This document shows positions 1 to 7,602 of a stretch of 16,176 nucleotides of DNA, piece by piece. A program made the position numbers and the translations under genes. Where the stretch lies: positions 1 to 16,176 of the forward strand of contig JAJFTY010000228.1 of NCBI GenBank assembly GCA_021372695.1. Reading direction: 5' to 3'. Each line of letters starts with the position of its first letter. The stretch's first letter is position 1. Under the pieces are notes generated by a model that did no database searches, was not told where the DNA came from, and saw only the letters and a list, made by a program, of their open reading frames with translations. This DNA comes from Deltaproteobacteria bacterium. GTDB taxonomy: Bacteria; Desulfobacterota; Syntrophia; Syntrophales; UBA5619.

Positions 1-1563
1 GTATGCCCCGAGGGTCTGTCGCCCTCCGCCGCTTTTTTTGCAGAGAAGAGGCGGCTCGTCCGGGAGGACCGGATGCCGCCGGCAATTCGCAAGACCCTGG
101 AGAACGCCCGCCGCTTTGCCCGGACGGGACATCGACTCCCATTTTCTTTTTACCCCGGGACGGAGACGGTCTTCTGGCCGGGATGCGGTCTGGCCGCAAA
201 CCGGCCGGATGTGGTCCGCAGGGTCCGGGAGATTCTGAGCCGCCGGTTGCAGAGGTCAGTCGGCGTCGTGCTCGACTGCTGCTTCGATCCGGTCTATGGG
301 CTGGGCGATACGGAAACGGCCTATCCCGCGTTGCGGAAAATCGGCGTGCGTCTCCGGGATCACGGCGTCCGGCAAGTGATCACCGGCTGCCTCAACTGCC
401 ACAAGCTCCTCTCGGAGCATCTCGAAGGCATCGAGGTTGTCTTCGTCCTGGAGGTGCTGCCGCCCGAGAGCTTCGAGAAGCAGCCCGCGGGGTCGGTTTA
501 CCTCCATCACCCCTGTCCGTCATCCCGCTGGGAGACGATCCGGAGGAGGGCCGCAGAATCGGCCGGCTCCTTGCAGCCGCTTACGGCAGCGCCTGCCCTC
601 TGCTGTGGCAACGGCGGAGGCCTCCGCGCCCTTCGTCGGGACCTCGCGGACCGTTTCCTGGACCGGATCGCGACAGAGGCGGAGAACCGGACGATCGTCA
701 CCTACTGCACTGGGTGCCAGAGCCGGTTCATCGAACGGGGAAGGAAAGCGGTTCATCTACTGGAGTGTCTTCCCGGGATGGAGCCGCGCCGGAAGAACCC
801 CTCTCCGCTTGCGCAATGGCTCAACCGCCTCTCCCTCTCACTGACAGCCAGAGCATCGGCGATGAAGCTTCTGGCGGGAATAGCGATTGCTTTTTTGATC
901 GCAGGGGGCTTCTACCTGAATCAGCAGCATCTTTTCTCCTCGGCCGCGCTGCTGAACCTGCTCGGCCGCCATCCCGTGCTGGCCCCGCTGATCTTCATGG
1001 CCGTCTATGCGGTCGCGCCCACACTTTTCCTCCCCAGCATTCCGATCACCGTGGCAGCAGGCTTCTTCTGGGGACCCGCCTGGGGGGTGGTCTTCGCGAT
1101 GGCCGGGGCGACGCTCGGCTCCTGCCTGCCGTTCTTCCTGGCCCGATACCTGTTTCAGGAGGCGATCCGTTCGAAGGTGCCCCCGGACCGCTGGGAATGG
1201 CTCCAGGAAAGGGTCGCCCGGCACGGCTGGAAGGCGGTCGCCTTCACGCGCCTCGTCCCCGTCTTTCCCTTCAACCTGCTCAATTACCTCTTCGGCCTGA
1301 CGCCCATCCCCTTCGCGCACTACCTGTGGAGCACCTTCGTCTTCATGCTTCCGGGATGCATCGCCTTCGTGGCTTTCGGCAGCTCGCTGGGGGAGTGGCT
1401 TCTCCACGGAAGCCTCCGGGGGGTCTGGATCGGTATCGCCGTCGCCGCTCTTGCCTTTTCACTCCCCTGGGTGCTGCGGCGCTTTTTCCGTCAGATCGGG
1501 GAGAACAGGCCGGGAGAGCCCGAGCCCTCTTCCCGGAAACCAAGCAGAGAAAAGGAGATTTGA
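1..1563 (+). CDS. (Fe-S)-binding CCG-domain protein fused to TVP38/TMEM64 (VTT) membrane domain, 5' partial
   Basis: The reading frame is open from base 1 with no stop, and its first codons read VCPEGLSPSAAFF. That looks like the last Cys-Pro of a ferredoxin-type 4Fe-4S motif in heterodisulfide-reductase-like proteins, so I treat the gene as starting upstream. The ATG at 73 is an internal alternative. Two CCG-type (DUF224) units follow. The first has FWPGC, LDCCFDP and TGCLNC; the second has HPCPSS, LCCGNGGG and YCTGCQ. From about base 860 the protein turns into hydrophobic helices with a VTT/SNARE-associated (DedA-like) core: PTLFLPSIPITVAAG, then FTRLVPVFPFNLLNYLFG. A basic tail follows. 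CCG proteins usually bind Fe-S clusters and pass electrons, and VTT proteins are membrane transporters or scramblases, so the fusion suggests a membrane-tethered redox or transport protein. An AGGAG before its TGA serves the next gene, 3 bases on. Family assignment is firm; substrate is unknown. Confidence 0.8.
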   Translation, partial: VCPEGLSPSAAFFAEKRRLVREDRMPPAIRKTLENARRFARTGHRLPFSFYPGTETVFWPGCGLAANRPDVVRRVREILSRRLQRSVGVVLDCCFDPVYGLGDTETAYPALRKIGVRLRDHGVRQVITGCLNCHKLLSEHLEGIEVVFVLEVLPPESFEKQPAGSVYLHHPCPSSRWETIRRRAAESAGSLQPLTAAPALCCGNGGGLRALRRDLADRFLDRIATEAENRTIVTYCTGCQSRFIERGRKAVHLLECLPGMEPRRKNPSPLAQWLNRLSLSLTARASAMKLLAGIAIAFLIAGGFYLNQQHLFSSAALLNLLGRHPVLAPLIFMAVYAVAPTLFLPSIPITVAAGFFWGPAWGVVFAMAGATLGSCLPFFLARYLFQEAIRSKVPPDRWEWLQERVARHGWKAVAFTRLVPVFPFNLLNYLFGLTPIPFAHYLWSTFVFMLPGCIAFVAFGSSLGEWLLHGSLRGVWIGIAVAALAFSLPWVLRRFFRQIGENRPGEPEPSSRKPSREKEI

Positions 1564-1565
1564 GC

Positions 1566-1898
1566 ATGGCCGATTATTACGAGTCCAAGGATCTGGCGGA
1601 TTTTGCCAACATCGGGGAATACGCTCCGGAGCTGGGGGAAAGGTACTTCGCCTATTATGGTGAAGCCATGAAAGAGGGCGCCCTGCCGGCCAGAGAAAAG
1701 GCCCTGATCGCCCTGGCGGTCGCGACGACGCAGAAATGTCCCTACTGCATCGACGCCTATACCAACCAGTGTCTCTCCCTGGGCGTCTCGAAGGAGGAGA
1801 TGATGGAGGCGATCCACGTCGGCGCCGCCATGGTCGCCGGGGTCGTCCTGGCCCACTCCACCCAGATGCGGAAGATCATCAAGAAGAAGGAAATGTAG
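1566..1898 (+). CDS. AhpD/carboxymuconolactone decarboxylase-like protein, arsenosugar-associated peroxidase-like type
   Basis: This is a 110-residue, all-helical CMD/AhpD-fold protein. Its redox motif is KCPYCIDAYT, a CxxC followed by acidic and aromatic residues, and it is preceded by the family helix LPAREKALIALAVAT. AhpD-type proteins use this CxxC as a peroxidase or disulfide reductase couple. The small subfamily found beside ArsS-type radical SAM genes is annotated as 'arsenosugar biosynthesis-associated peroxidase-like', and I recall that some members carry selenocysteine in this motif. Here both positions are cysteine codons. The start follows AAGGAGA with good spacing, 2 bases after the upstream stop. 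The stop TAG lies 2 bases before the next ATG, so the three genes are translationally packed. Subfamily placement rests on the neighbour and on residue pattern; the actual substrate is not known. Confidence 0.82.
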   Translation: MADYYESKDLADFANIGEYAPELGERYFAYYGEAMKEGALPAREKALIALAVATTQKCPYCIDAYTNQCLSLGVSKEEMMEAIHVGAAMVAGVVLAHSTQMRKIIKKKEM

Positions 1899-1900
1899 CC

Positions 1901-2863
1901 ATGGATGCATCTGCCATTCATCCCCCCTTCGAACAGAGGGCGGCCGGCCCGGTCTGGGCGACGGGCATCGAGATCTTTCAGATCAACCTCGGCTACCGGT
2001 GCAACCTGCAATGCCGGCACTGCCATGTCGAAGCAGGACCCAACCGGCCGGAACTCATGGGCCGGGAGGTGGTGGAGGCCTGCCTTGCGGTTCTGCGGCG
2101 ACACCCCATTCCCGTAATCGACATCACGGGCGGCGCCCCGGAGATGCATCCCGGATTCCCCTGGCTCCTCGAGGCGTGCGCGGCGCTCGGCCGTCGTCTG
2201 ATGGTGCGAACCAACGGCGTCATTCTCCTCGAAGCCCCGTACGCGGCCCTCCTGGATCTCTATGTCCGGCGCGGCGTGGAACTTGTGGTCTCTTTCCCCC
2301 ATATGGATCCGAAGGTCACGAACCGGCAGCGGGGAGAAGGCGTGTACCCGCGGCTGATCGAGGTGCTCCGGAAGCTCAATGAGGCGGGATACGGCCAAAG
2401 CGGCAGCGGACTGGTCCTCAACCTCACGCATAATCCCGGCGGGGCCTACCTTCCGGGCCTGCAGGCGAGCCTGGAAAACCATTATCGGCAGACGCTTGGG
2501 AACAGACACGGCATCCTGTTCAACCATTTGTTCTGCATCACGAACATGCCTATCGGCCGGTACCGGGCCTATCTGAAGAATACGGGCAACGACGCCGACT
2601 ACATGACGGCACTCGTGAATGCCTTCAACCCCGCGACCCTGGAAAGTGTCATGTGCAAAACGACCCTCTCGGTCGCCTGGGACGGAGGACTCTACGACTG
2701 CGATTTCAATCAGATGCTGGGGCTGGGCGTGAACCACGGCGTTCCGGAGCACATTGCGGAATTCGACTGGGACCGGCTCGCCCGCCGCAGGGTCGTCACC
2801 GGGGATCACTGCTACGGCTGTACGGCAGGCGCGGGCAGCTCCTGCGGGGGTGAAATTGCCTGA
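1901..2863 (+). CDS. arsS: ArsS-type radical SAM/Cys-rich protein
   Basis: This 320-residue protein has the radical SAM cluster motif CNLQCRHC at Cys34, Cys38 and Cys41. It is followed by the family's HVEAGP and the GGAPE SAM-binding segment (DITGGAPEMHP). The C-terminal Cys-rich half has LYDCDFNQMLGLG and ends in HCYGCTAGAGSSCGG, which are hallmarks of ArsS. In cyanobacteria ArsS adds a 5'-deoxyadenosyl group to dimethylarsenic on the route to arsenosugars. The wider family was first noticed as radical SAM proteins that are often selenoproteins in selenium-using bacteria. No arsM methyltransferase is in the window, so the arsenosugar role is not assured here and a selenium substrate is an alternative. 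The start ATG has AAGGA about 9 bases upstream. The TGA stop is a true end: reading through it meets TAA two codons later. Confidence 0.85.
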   Translation: MDASAIHPPFEQRAAGPVWATGIEIFQINLGYRCNLQCRHCHVEAGPNRPELMGREVVEACLAVLRRHPIPVIDITGGAPEMHPGFPWLLEACAALGRRLMVRTNGVILLEAPYAALLDLYVRRGVELVVSFPHMDPKVTNRQRGEGVYPRLIEVLRKLNEAGYGQSGSGLVLNLTHNPGGAYLPGLQASLENHYRQTLGNRHGILFNHLFCITNMPIGRYRAYLKNTGNDADYMTALVNAFNPATLESVMCKTTLSVAWDGGLYDCDFNQMLGLGVNHGVPEHIAEFDWDRLARRRVVTGDHCYGCTAGAGSSCGGEIA

Positions 2864-2891
2864 TCCGGATAAAGGGAGATCCGTCTCCACC

Positions 2892-3647
2892 ATGAGCGGA
2901 CAACCCCCTGCCAGAATCGTCCGAAGGGTTTGCCTTTTCATCCTCTGTCTCTGGATGACGATCCTGATCCCCCCTTTCGGGCGCATCGCCGCGGCGGCGG
3001 ACCCGGCGGTCCTCTTCCGGGATGAGTTCGACACCCTGGATCGTTGGGAGCCCCTGACCTTTCCGAAGATCAAGGAGCACTCCACGTATACCGTGGTCCG
3101 GGAGGGGAACCGCTCCCTGCTCAGGGCCGAAAGCCACGATTCCGCCTCGGGCCTCGTCTGCCGCAGGAGCTTCAACGTCTATGAGATGCCCCGGCTTCGC
3201 TGGCGCTGGAAGGTGGAACAGCTCACCGACGGGGGAGACCCGAGGGAAAAGGCGGGGGACGACTATCCGATCCGGGTCTATGTCGTCTTTGCCTACGACC
3301 CTGAACGGGCTTCCGTTGGAGAGCGCCTGACCTACGGCGCCGCCAAGGCGATCTACGGAAAATACCCACCCCACAGCAGCCTCAATTACGTCTGGACGGG
3401 CCACGATGTCGCCGAACGGATCATCGTGAGCCCCTACACGGAGAAGGCCGTCATGGTGGTTCTGGAAAAAGGAAGGGAACGGATCGGCCAGTGGGTGGAG
3501 GAGTCGGTCGATATCCTGGCGGACTACCGGAAGGCCTTCGGCCAGGATCCTCCGGCCGCGGCCGGCCTTGCCATCATGAGCGACACGGACAACGCCGGCG
3601 GAAGTGCCGTGGCGTACCTGGATTTTATCGAAGTGGCTAAAGAGTAA
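2892..3647 (+). CDS. Exported DUF3047 family protein
   Basis: The product is about 251 residues. It opens with a basic stretch, a hydrophobic core (VCLFILCLWMTILIP) and an AAAA-like cleavage region near residue 35, so it is probably secreted to the periplasm. The mature part matches the DUF3047 pattern: LFRDEFDTLDRWEPLTFPKI, then SGLVCRRSF, then the conserved LRWRWKVE and DDYPIRVYVVF, and a C-terminal half with NYVWTG and ISDTDNAGGSAVAYLDFI, which suggests a beta-sandwich, ligand-binding-like fold. No catalytic function is established for the family. The frame is open upstream into the end of arsS, but the ATG at 2892 is preferred because it places the signal peptide at the N-terminus; its ribosome site (GGGAGAT further upstream) is weak. 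It sits 28 bases after arsS, so it likely belongs to that transcript. Confidence 0.78.
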   Translation: MSGQPPARIVRRVCLFILCLWMTILIPPFGRIAAAADPAVLFRDEFDTLDRWEPLTFPKIKEHSTYTVVREGNRSLLRAESHDSASGLVCRRSFNVYEMPRLRWRWKVEQLTDGGDPREKAGDDYPIRVYVVFAYDPERASVGERLTYGAAKAIYGKYPPHSSLNYVWTGHDVAERIIVSPYTEKAVMVVLEKGRERIGQWVEESVDILADYRKAFGQDPPAAAGLAIMSDTDNAGGSAVAYLDFIEVAKE

Positions 3648-3741
3648 CGTGCACCCCCCGTGGACCGAAGAGTGGATTCCGGGGAACAAGAGGAAACGGC
3701 GACCGTCCGCGACGGTAACAGAATATGAAATGGGAGGCGTC

Positions 3742-4497
3742 ATGAAATCGATTCAATGTCATCTTTTACGAAACACCGCTGTAACCGTTTTAATTCTCCT
3801 TTGCCTGCTTGCCGTTCAGCCGGCATTTGCGGAAAAAAGTTTCCCGACGATCGACACGGATCAGTTGAAATCCATGATCGACCAGAAGCAGGGGTTCACC
3901 CTGATCGATGCGAGAACCCCGCCGGAGTACAAGGAGGCCCACATCGGCCAGGCCGTCAACATTCCCGACAAGAAATTGAAAGAAAATCTCAGCCTCCTGC
4001 CCGCCGACAAGGATGCTCTGCTGGTCATCTACTGCAACGGCGTGAAGTGCGGAAAGAGCGGACGACTGGCTAAGCAACTCGATCCGCTGGGATACGCGAA
4101 CATCCGGATCTACGCCGAAGGGATTCCCGTGTGGGAAGAACGGAACCTGCCTCTCGTCGTCGGGCCGGACTACAACAAGAAGATCGAAACCCAGAAACTC
4201 AAGCCCGCCGATATCGACCGGATGATGCGGGAGAAGAAAGGGGACTTCGTCCTGGTGGACGTCCGGGACCCCTCGGAATTCAAGGAGGGTCACATTCCGG
4301 GTGCGGTCAACATCCCCTCGGAAACCTTCGCTTCCGGTTCCGGTGTTCTGCCCAAGGAGAAGAAGATCATCGTCTACTGCAACACCGGAAGCCGCAGCCA
4401 TCTGGCATACAAGAAGTTAACCTCCCTTTCCTATCCCGATATCTACCAGACCCTTCTGGCCGACTGGAAGGACGCTGGGATGAAATTGGAAAAGTGA
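3742..4497 (+). CDS. Exported tandem rhodanese (sulfurtransferase-like) protein
   Basis: This 251-residue protein has a signal peptide ending near AFA-EKS (residue 30) and two rhodanese domains. The first runs from about residue 35 to 140, with DARTPPEYKEAHI and a putative catalytic Cys98 in VIYCNGVKCGKS. The second runs from about 153 to 250, with DVRDPSEFKEGHIPGAVNIP and Cys213 in VYCNTGSRS. Both loops keep cysteine, so both may form persulfide or selenosulfide intermediates. Known rhodaneses move sulfane sulfur, and some handle selenium. The ATG at 3742 follows GGGAGG by 4 bases; the longer frame upstream would hide the signal peptide. A small perfect hairpin (ACCGTC, loop CGC, GACGGT, 3702-3716) lies in the 94-base gap before it and has no T run. 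The setting after ArsS and before selenium genes suggests periplasmic S or Se handling. Confidence 0.86.
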   Translation: MKSIQCHLLRNTAVTVLILLCLLAVQPAFAEKSFPTIDTDQLKSMIDQKQGFTLIDARTPPEYKEAHIGQAVNIPDKKLKENLSLLPADKDALLVIYCNGVKCGKSGRLAKQLDPLGYANIRIYAEGIPVWEERNLPLVVGPDYNKKIETQKLKPADIDRMMREKKGDFVLVDVRDPSEFKEGHIPGAVNIPSETFASGSGVLPKEKKIIVYCNTGSRSHLAYKKLTSLSYPDIYQTLLADWKDAGMKLEK

Positions 4498-4504
4498 ATT
4501 GAAC

Positions 4505-5647
4505 ATGATCGATCGGATCGTCGCCGAGTTTGAAGAGCGCACCGTGCAGGCGCGCGTGGATTTCAAGGAGCTGAAGGATCGGGGCCGCAGGGTCGTGGGC
4601 CTCTATTGCAGCTTTGTGCCGGGCGAACTTGTCCGGGCCGCCGGGGCCATTCCGGTCTCCCTGTGCGGCAGCCGCGAGCAGGCCTTCGATGTGGCCGAAC
4701 GTGACCTGCCGCGAAGCTTCTGCCCGCTGATCAAGGCGAGCTACGGAATGGCCGTTTCCGGGACATGCCCCTTCTTCCATTTTTCCGATTGCATCATCGG
4801 CGAGACCACCTGCGACGGGAAGAAGAAAGTTTTCGAGCTGATGGCCGGTATGAAACCGGTCCATGTCATGCAGCTTCCTTTCCGTCCGGACCGGCCGGAA
4901 TCGCGGGAGTTCTGGTTGAGCGAGGTGCACCGTGTCGCCCGATTCATCGAAGCCCGGACCGGGGGCAGCATTACGGCTGAGAGCCTGGACGCCGCCATCC
5001 GTGAGGAAAATGCCGTGAGACGGATGTTGAGGGAGGCGACAGTTGTTTTCGAGCAGGACGATCCCCCCATCACCTGGAGCCGCATGATGTACGTCTATCA
5101 AGCCAGGAACTTCATGCCGGACCGGGCCGAATATCTGATGCTGCTCCATCGCCTGATCTCGGCCCTGAAGGATGTGCCCCCGCCGCCCATCCGGCGCCGC
5201 AAACCCCGCATCCTGGTGACGGGCACGCCCATCTCGCCGGTCTCCGACAAGGTGATGCATACCGTGGAAGAGGCGGGTGGACGCGTGGTCTGCCATGACG
5301 GGTGCAGCGGCGTCAAGGCCTTCGATCGACTCGTGTCGGAAGAAGGCGATCCCTACGCAGCCCTGGCCGAGCGCACCCTCTCCATCCCCTGCGCCTGCAT
5401 GAGCCCAAACAACGGCCGCTTTGATCTGATGCGGAGGGTGGTCGAGCGGTACCGTATCGATGCCGTCATCGATACGGTGCTTCAGGCCTGTCACACTTTC
5501 AATGTGGAGTCCGCCCTGGTCAAACGGTTCGCCACGGAAGAGCTCGGCATCCCTTACATGAAGCTGGAGACGGACTTCTCGGAGAGCGACGCGGCCCAGA
5601 TCCGGACCAGGATCGAGGCCTTCCTGGAAATGATATCCAAAGGATAG
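4505..5647 (+). CDS. YjiM-like double-cubane-cluster anaerobic reductase (2-hydroxyacyl-CoA dehydratase D-component family)
   Basis: About 380 residues, the same size as E. coli YjiM, with the same landmark segments in order: LKDRGRRVVGLYCSFVPGEL, SLCGSREQ, DLPRSFCPLIKASYG, TCPFFHFSD, GETTCDGKKKVFELMAG, KPVHVMQLPF, CACMSPNNGR and LQACHTFNVES. The family binds a [Fe8S9] double-cubane cluster through these cysteines, and with an ATP-driven activator it performs low-potential reductions of small molecules; the physiological substrate is generally unknown. The activase (YjiL/HgdC type) is not in this window. The ATG at 4505 starts 8 bases after the rhodanese stop. A TTG at 4499 would add two residues. 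The Shine-Dalgarno is weak, so translational coupling is likely. It ends 5 bases before selB, which ties it to selenium genes. Confidence 0.88.
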   Translation: MIDRIVAEFEERTVQARVDFKELKDRGRRVVGLYCSFVPGELVRAAGAIPVSLCGSREQAFDVAERDLPRSFCPLIKASYGMAVSGTCPFFHFSDCIIGETTCDGKKKVFELMAGMKPVHVMQLPFRPDRPESREFWLSEVHRVARFIEARTGGSITAESLDAAIREENAVRRMLREATVVFEQDDPPITWSRMMYVYQARNFMPDRAEYLMLLHRLISALKDVPPPPIRRRKPRILVTGTPISPVSDKVMHTVEEAGGRVVCHDGCSGVKAFDRLVSEEGDPYAALAERTLSIPCACMSPNNGRFDLMRRVVERYRIDAVIDTVLQACHTFNVESALVKRFATEELGIPYMKLETDFSESDAAQIRTRIEAFLEMISKG

Positions 5648-5652
5648 TTCCG

Positions 5653-7563
5653 ATGCCGCCAACGAAAAACATCATTTTAGGCACCGCCGGCCATGTGGAT
5701 CACGGCAAGACAGCCTTTGTCAAGGCATTGACGGGAACGGACTGCGATCGCCTCCGGGAGGAGAAAGAGCGGGGCATCACGATCGTGCTGGGATATGCCC
5801 GTATGATGCTGCCGTCGGGGATCAAAGTCGGTATCGTCGATGTTCCGGGCCACGAGCGTTTCGTCAGCAGAATGGTGGCCGGTGCCGCCGGCATCGACGT
5901 GGTGGCCCTTTTAATTGCGGCCGATGAGGGGATCAAACCCCAGACGATCGAACATCTGCACATCTGCGACGTCCTCGGAATCACGCGGGGCATCGTGGTC
6001 CTGAACAAAAAGGACCTTATCGACGATGACCTGCTCTTCCTTCAGAAGGAGGAAATCGCGGATCTGCTCGAGGGGACATCTCTCGCCGGGTCTCCCATCA
6101 TTCCCGTCTCCTCCGTCACCGGCGAGGGGCTGGGGGACTTCATCCGTACGCTGGATCGAATCGCCGGCGAAGTGACCGTCAAGCCTATCGACAAACCTTT
6201 TCGTCTACCTGTGGATGCGACGCTGACCATCACCGGCTTCGGCACCGTCGTCCGGGGGACCGCGATTTCCGGAAGGATGTCCGTCGGGGAGGAGGTCATT
6301 CTCCTGCCGGAAGGGCGCAGGGCGAGGGTCCGCGGCATGGAAAATCACGGCAGCGGCGTCGACGAGGGACGGGCCGGCGAAAGACTGGCTTTGAATCTCC
6401 CCGATGTAAGTCGGGATGAGGTCGATCCGGGCGTCGTCGTTGCCCGGGAGGGATACTATCGTCCATCCGACAACATTCTCGTTCACTTCAGGCATCTGCC
6501 CTACAACAAGAAGCCCATCTCCGGGAATCTTCACTGCCAATTTCATGTCCTGACGTCGCGGATCAAGGCGGAGCTTCATCTACTGAACCGGGATAAACTC
6601 CTTCCCGGCGAAGAAGGTTTCGCCGTGGTGAAGACGGCACGTCCCCTGATCGTTGCCTGCGGCGACCCTTTCGTGATTCGCGGCTATGGGCTTTTCACGA
6701 CCATCGGTGGAGGCTGCGTCCTCCATCCCTCCCTCCCCTCCGGGAGCGGCATATCGATTTCCGAAGGCTATCTTCAGACCTTGAGACGGGGATCGTCGGC
6801 GGACAAAACGGTGCTTTTCGTCCGGGAAAACGCTGACAAGGGGATCACCCCACGGGAATTGACCGGTATCCTGAACCTGTCCGATACCGAGGTGAAGCGT
6901 CTGGTCGAAGATCTGAAGCAAGGAAAGATCCTGTTTCAGGACGATGAAGCCCGTCTCTACCATCGCGGCCCTCTGGAATTCCTGCAGAAAAAAATGTTGG
7001 AAATCGTTTGCGGGTATCATCGACAGAATCCGCTGCGGGCCGGGATCAACACAGAGGAACTCTTCATCCGAACGGAAACCGGGCATGGTGTTTTTCATCT
7101 GGCCCTTCACCTGATGATTCAAGGGGGCGTTTTATGCAATGACAGGGATCTGATCCGCGATGGGCTTTTCAATCCCGGGGTTGCCCTCGCGGACCCGATC
7201 CTCCTGAAAGTGGAGAATCTGTTCCTGGCTTATGGCTTGCAGCCGGCCACGCCCGCTGAAACGGCCAGAGAGCTGAACGTGGACTTGAAGGCCCTCCGCG
7301 AAGTGCTCAACGTCCTGATCCGCGCGAAAAGGATCATCAGAATCCAGGAGGATTTTTATCTCCACCAGAAGAACTGGGGCCTTCTCCGGGAATCGCTCGC
7401 CCAATATTTCGCAAAAAATGATATCCTGACACCGCAGGATCTCCGCGGATTGTTTGGACTCTCCAGAAAGTTCAGCATCCCGCTGCTCGAATTTCTGGAT
7501 TCCCGGAAGCTGACCATCAGGACGGAGGAAGGAAGAAAATTGTGGAAAGAAGGGGCCTTGTAA
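5653..7563 (+). CDS. selB: Selenocysteine-specific translation elongation factor SelB
   Basis: This 636-residue GTPase delivers Sec-tRNA to UGA codons marked by a SECIS hairpin. The N-terminal GTPase domain has G1 GTAGHVDHGKT at residues 10-20, the GIT switch I motif in KERGITIVLGYA, DVPGHE for G3 and NKKD for G4. Two translation-type beta-barrel domains follow, containing GFGTVVRGT and FVIRGYGLFTTIGGG; the latter is characteristic of SelB. The C-terminal 280 residues are helical and basic, fitting the winged-helix repeats that bind the SECIS RNA. The length is normal for bacterial SelB. The ATG lies 5 bases after the previous stop and no strong ribosome site is visible beyond AAAGGA before that stop. 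selA, selD and tRNA-Sec are not visible here, but the presence of selB implies that the genome encodes selenoproteins. Confidence 0.95.
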   Translation: MPPTKNIILGTAGHVDHGKTAFVKALTGTDCDRLREEKERGITIVLGYARMMLPSGIKVGIVDVPGHERFVSRMVAGAAGIDVVALLIAADEGIKPQTIEHLHICDVLGITRGIVVLNKKDLIDDDLLFLQKEEIADLLEGTSLAGSPIIPVSSVTGEGLGDFIRTLDRIAGEVTVKPIDKPFRLPVDATLTITGFGTVVRGTAISGRMSVGEEVILLPEGRRARVRGMENHGSGVDEGRAGERLALNLPDVSRDEVDPGVVVAREGYYRPSDNILVHFRHLPYNKKPISGNLHCQFHVLTSRIKAELHLLNRDKLLPGEEGFAVVKTARPLIVACGDPFVIRGYGLFTTIGGGCVLHPSLPSGSGISISEGYLQTLRRGSSADKTVLFVRENADKGITPRELTGILNLSDTEVKRLVEDLKQGKILFQDDEARLYHRGPLEFLQKKMLEIVCGYHRQNPLRAGINTEELFIRTETGHGVFHLALHLMIQGGVLCNDRDLIRDGLFNPGVALADPILLKVENLFLAYGLQPATPAETARELNVDLKALREVLNVLIRAKRIIRIQEDFYLHQKNWGLLRESLAQYFAKNDILTPQDLRGLFGLSRKFSIPLLEFLDSRKLTIRTEEGRKLWKEGAL

Positions 7564-7602
7564 TGGTTCTGTGCCCCATAGACCCGTGAGGAGGTTCAGA
7601 AA

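Noticed and set aside
3..1565. Upstream part of the long frame-3 reading frame before the CMD-like gene
   Set aside because: It overlaps the clearly coding frame of the CCG-VTT protein and its translation is Arg/Pro-rich and unlike any family. The real gene in this frame starts at 1566.
2861..2871. TGA at the end of arsS as a selenocysteine codon
   Set aside because: Reading through reaches TAA two codons later, and the protein already ends with the normal GSSCGG-type C-terminus.
1757..3743. Long minus-strand frames opposite arsS and DUF3047
   Set aside because: They cover well-recognised + strand genes and their translations show no family motifs; they reflect GC-rich codon bias.
4367..5662. 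431-codon minus-strand frame opposite the YjiM-like gene
   Set aside because: The + strand frame has all double-cubane cysteine motifs; the minus translation is low-complexity His/Gly/Asp-rich and unrecognisable.
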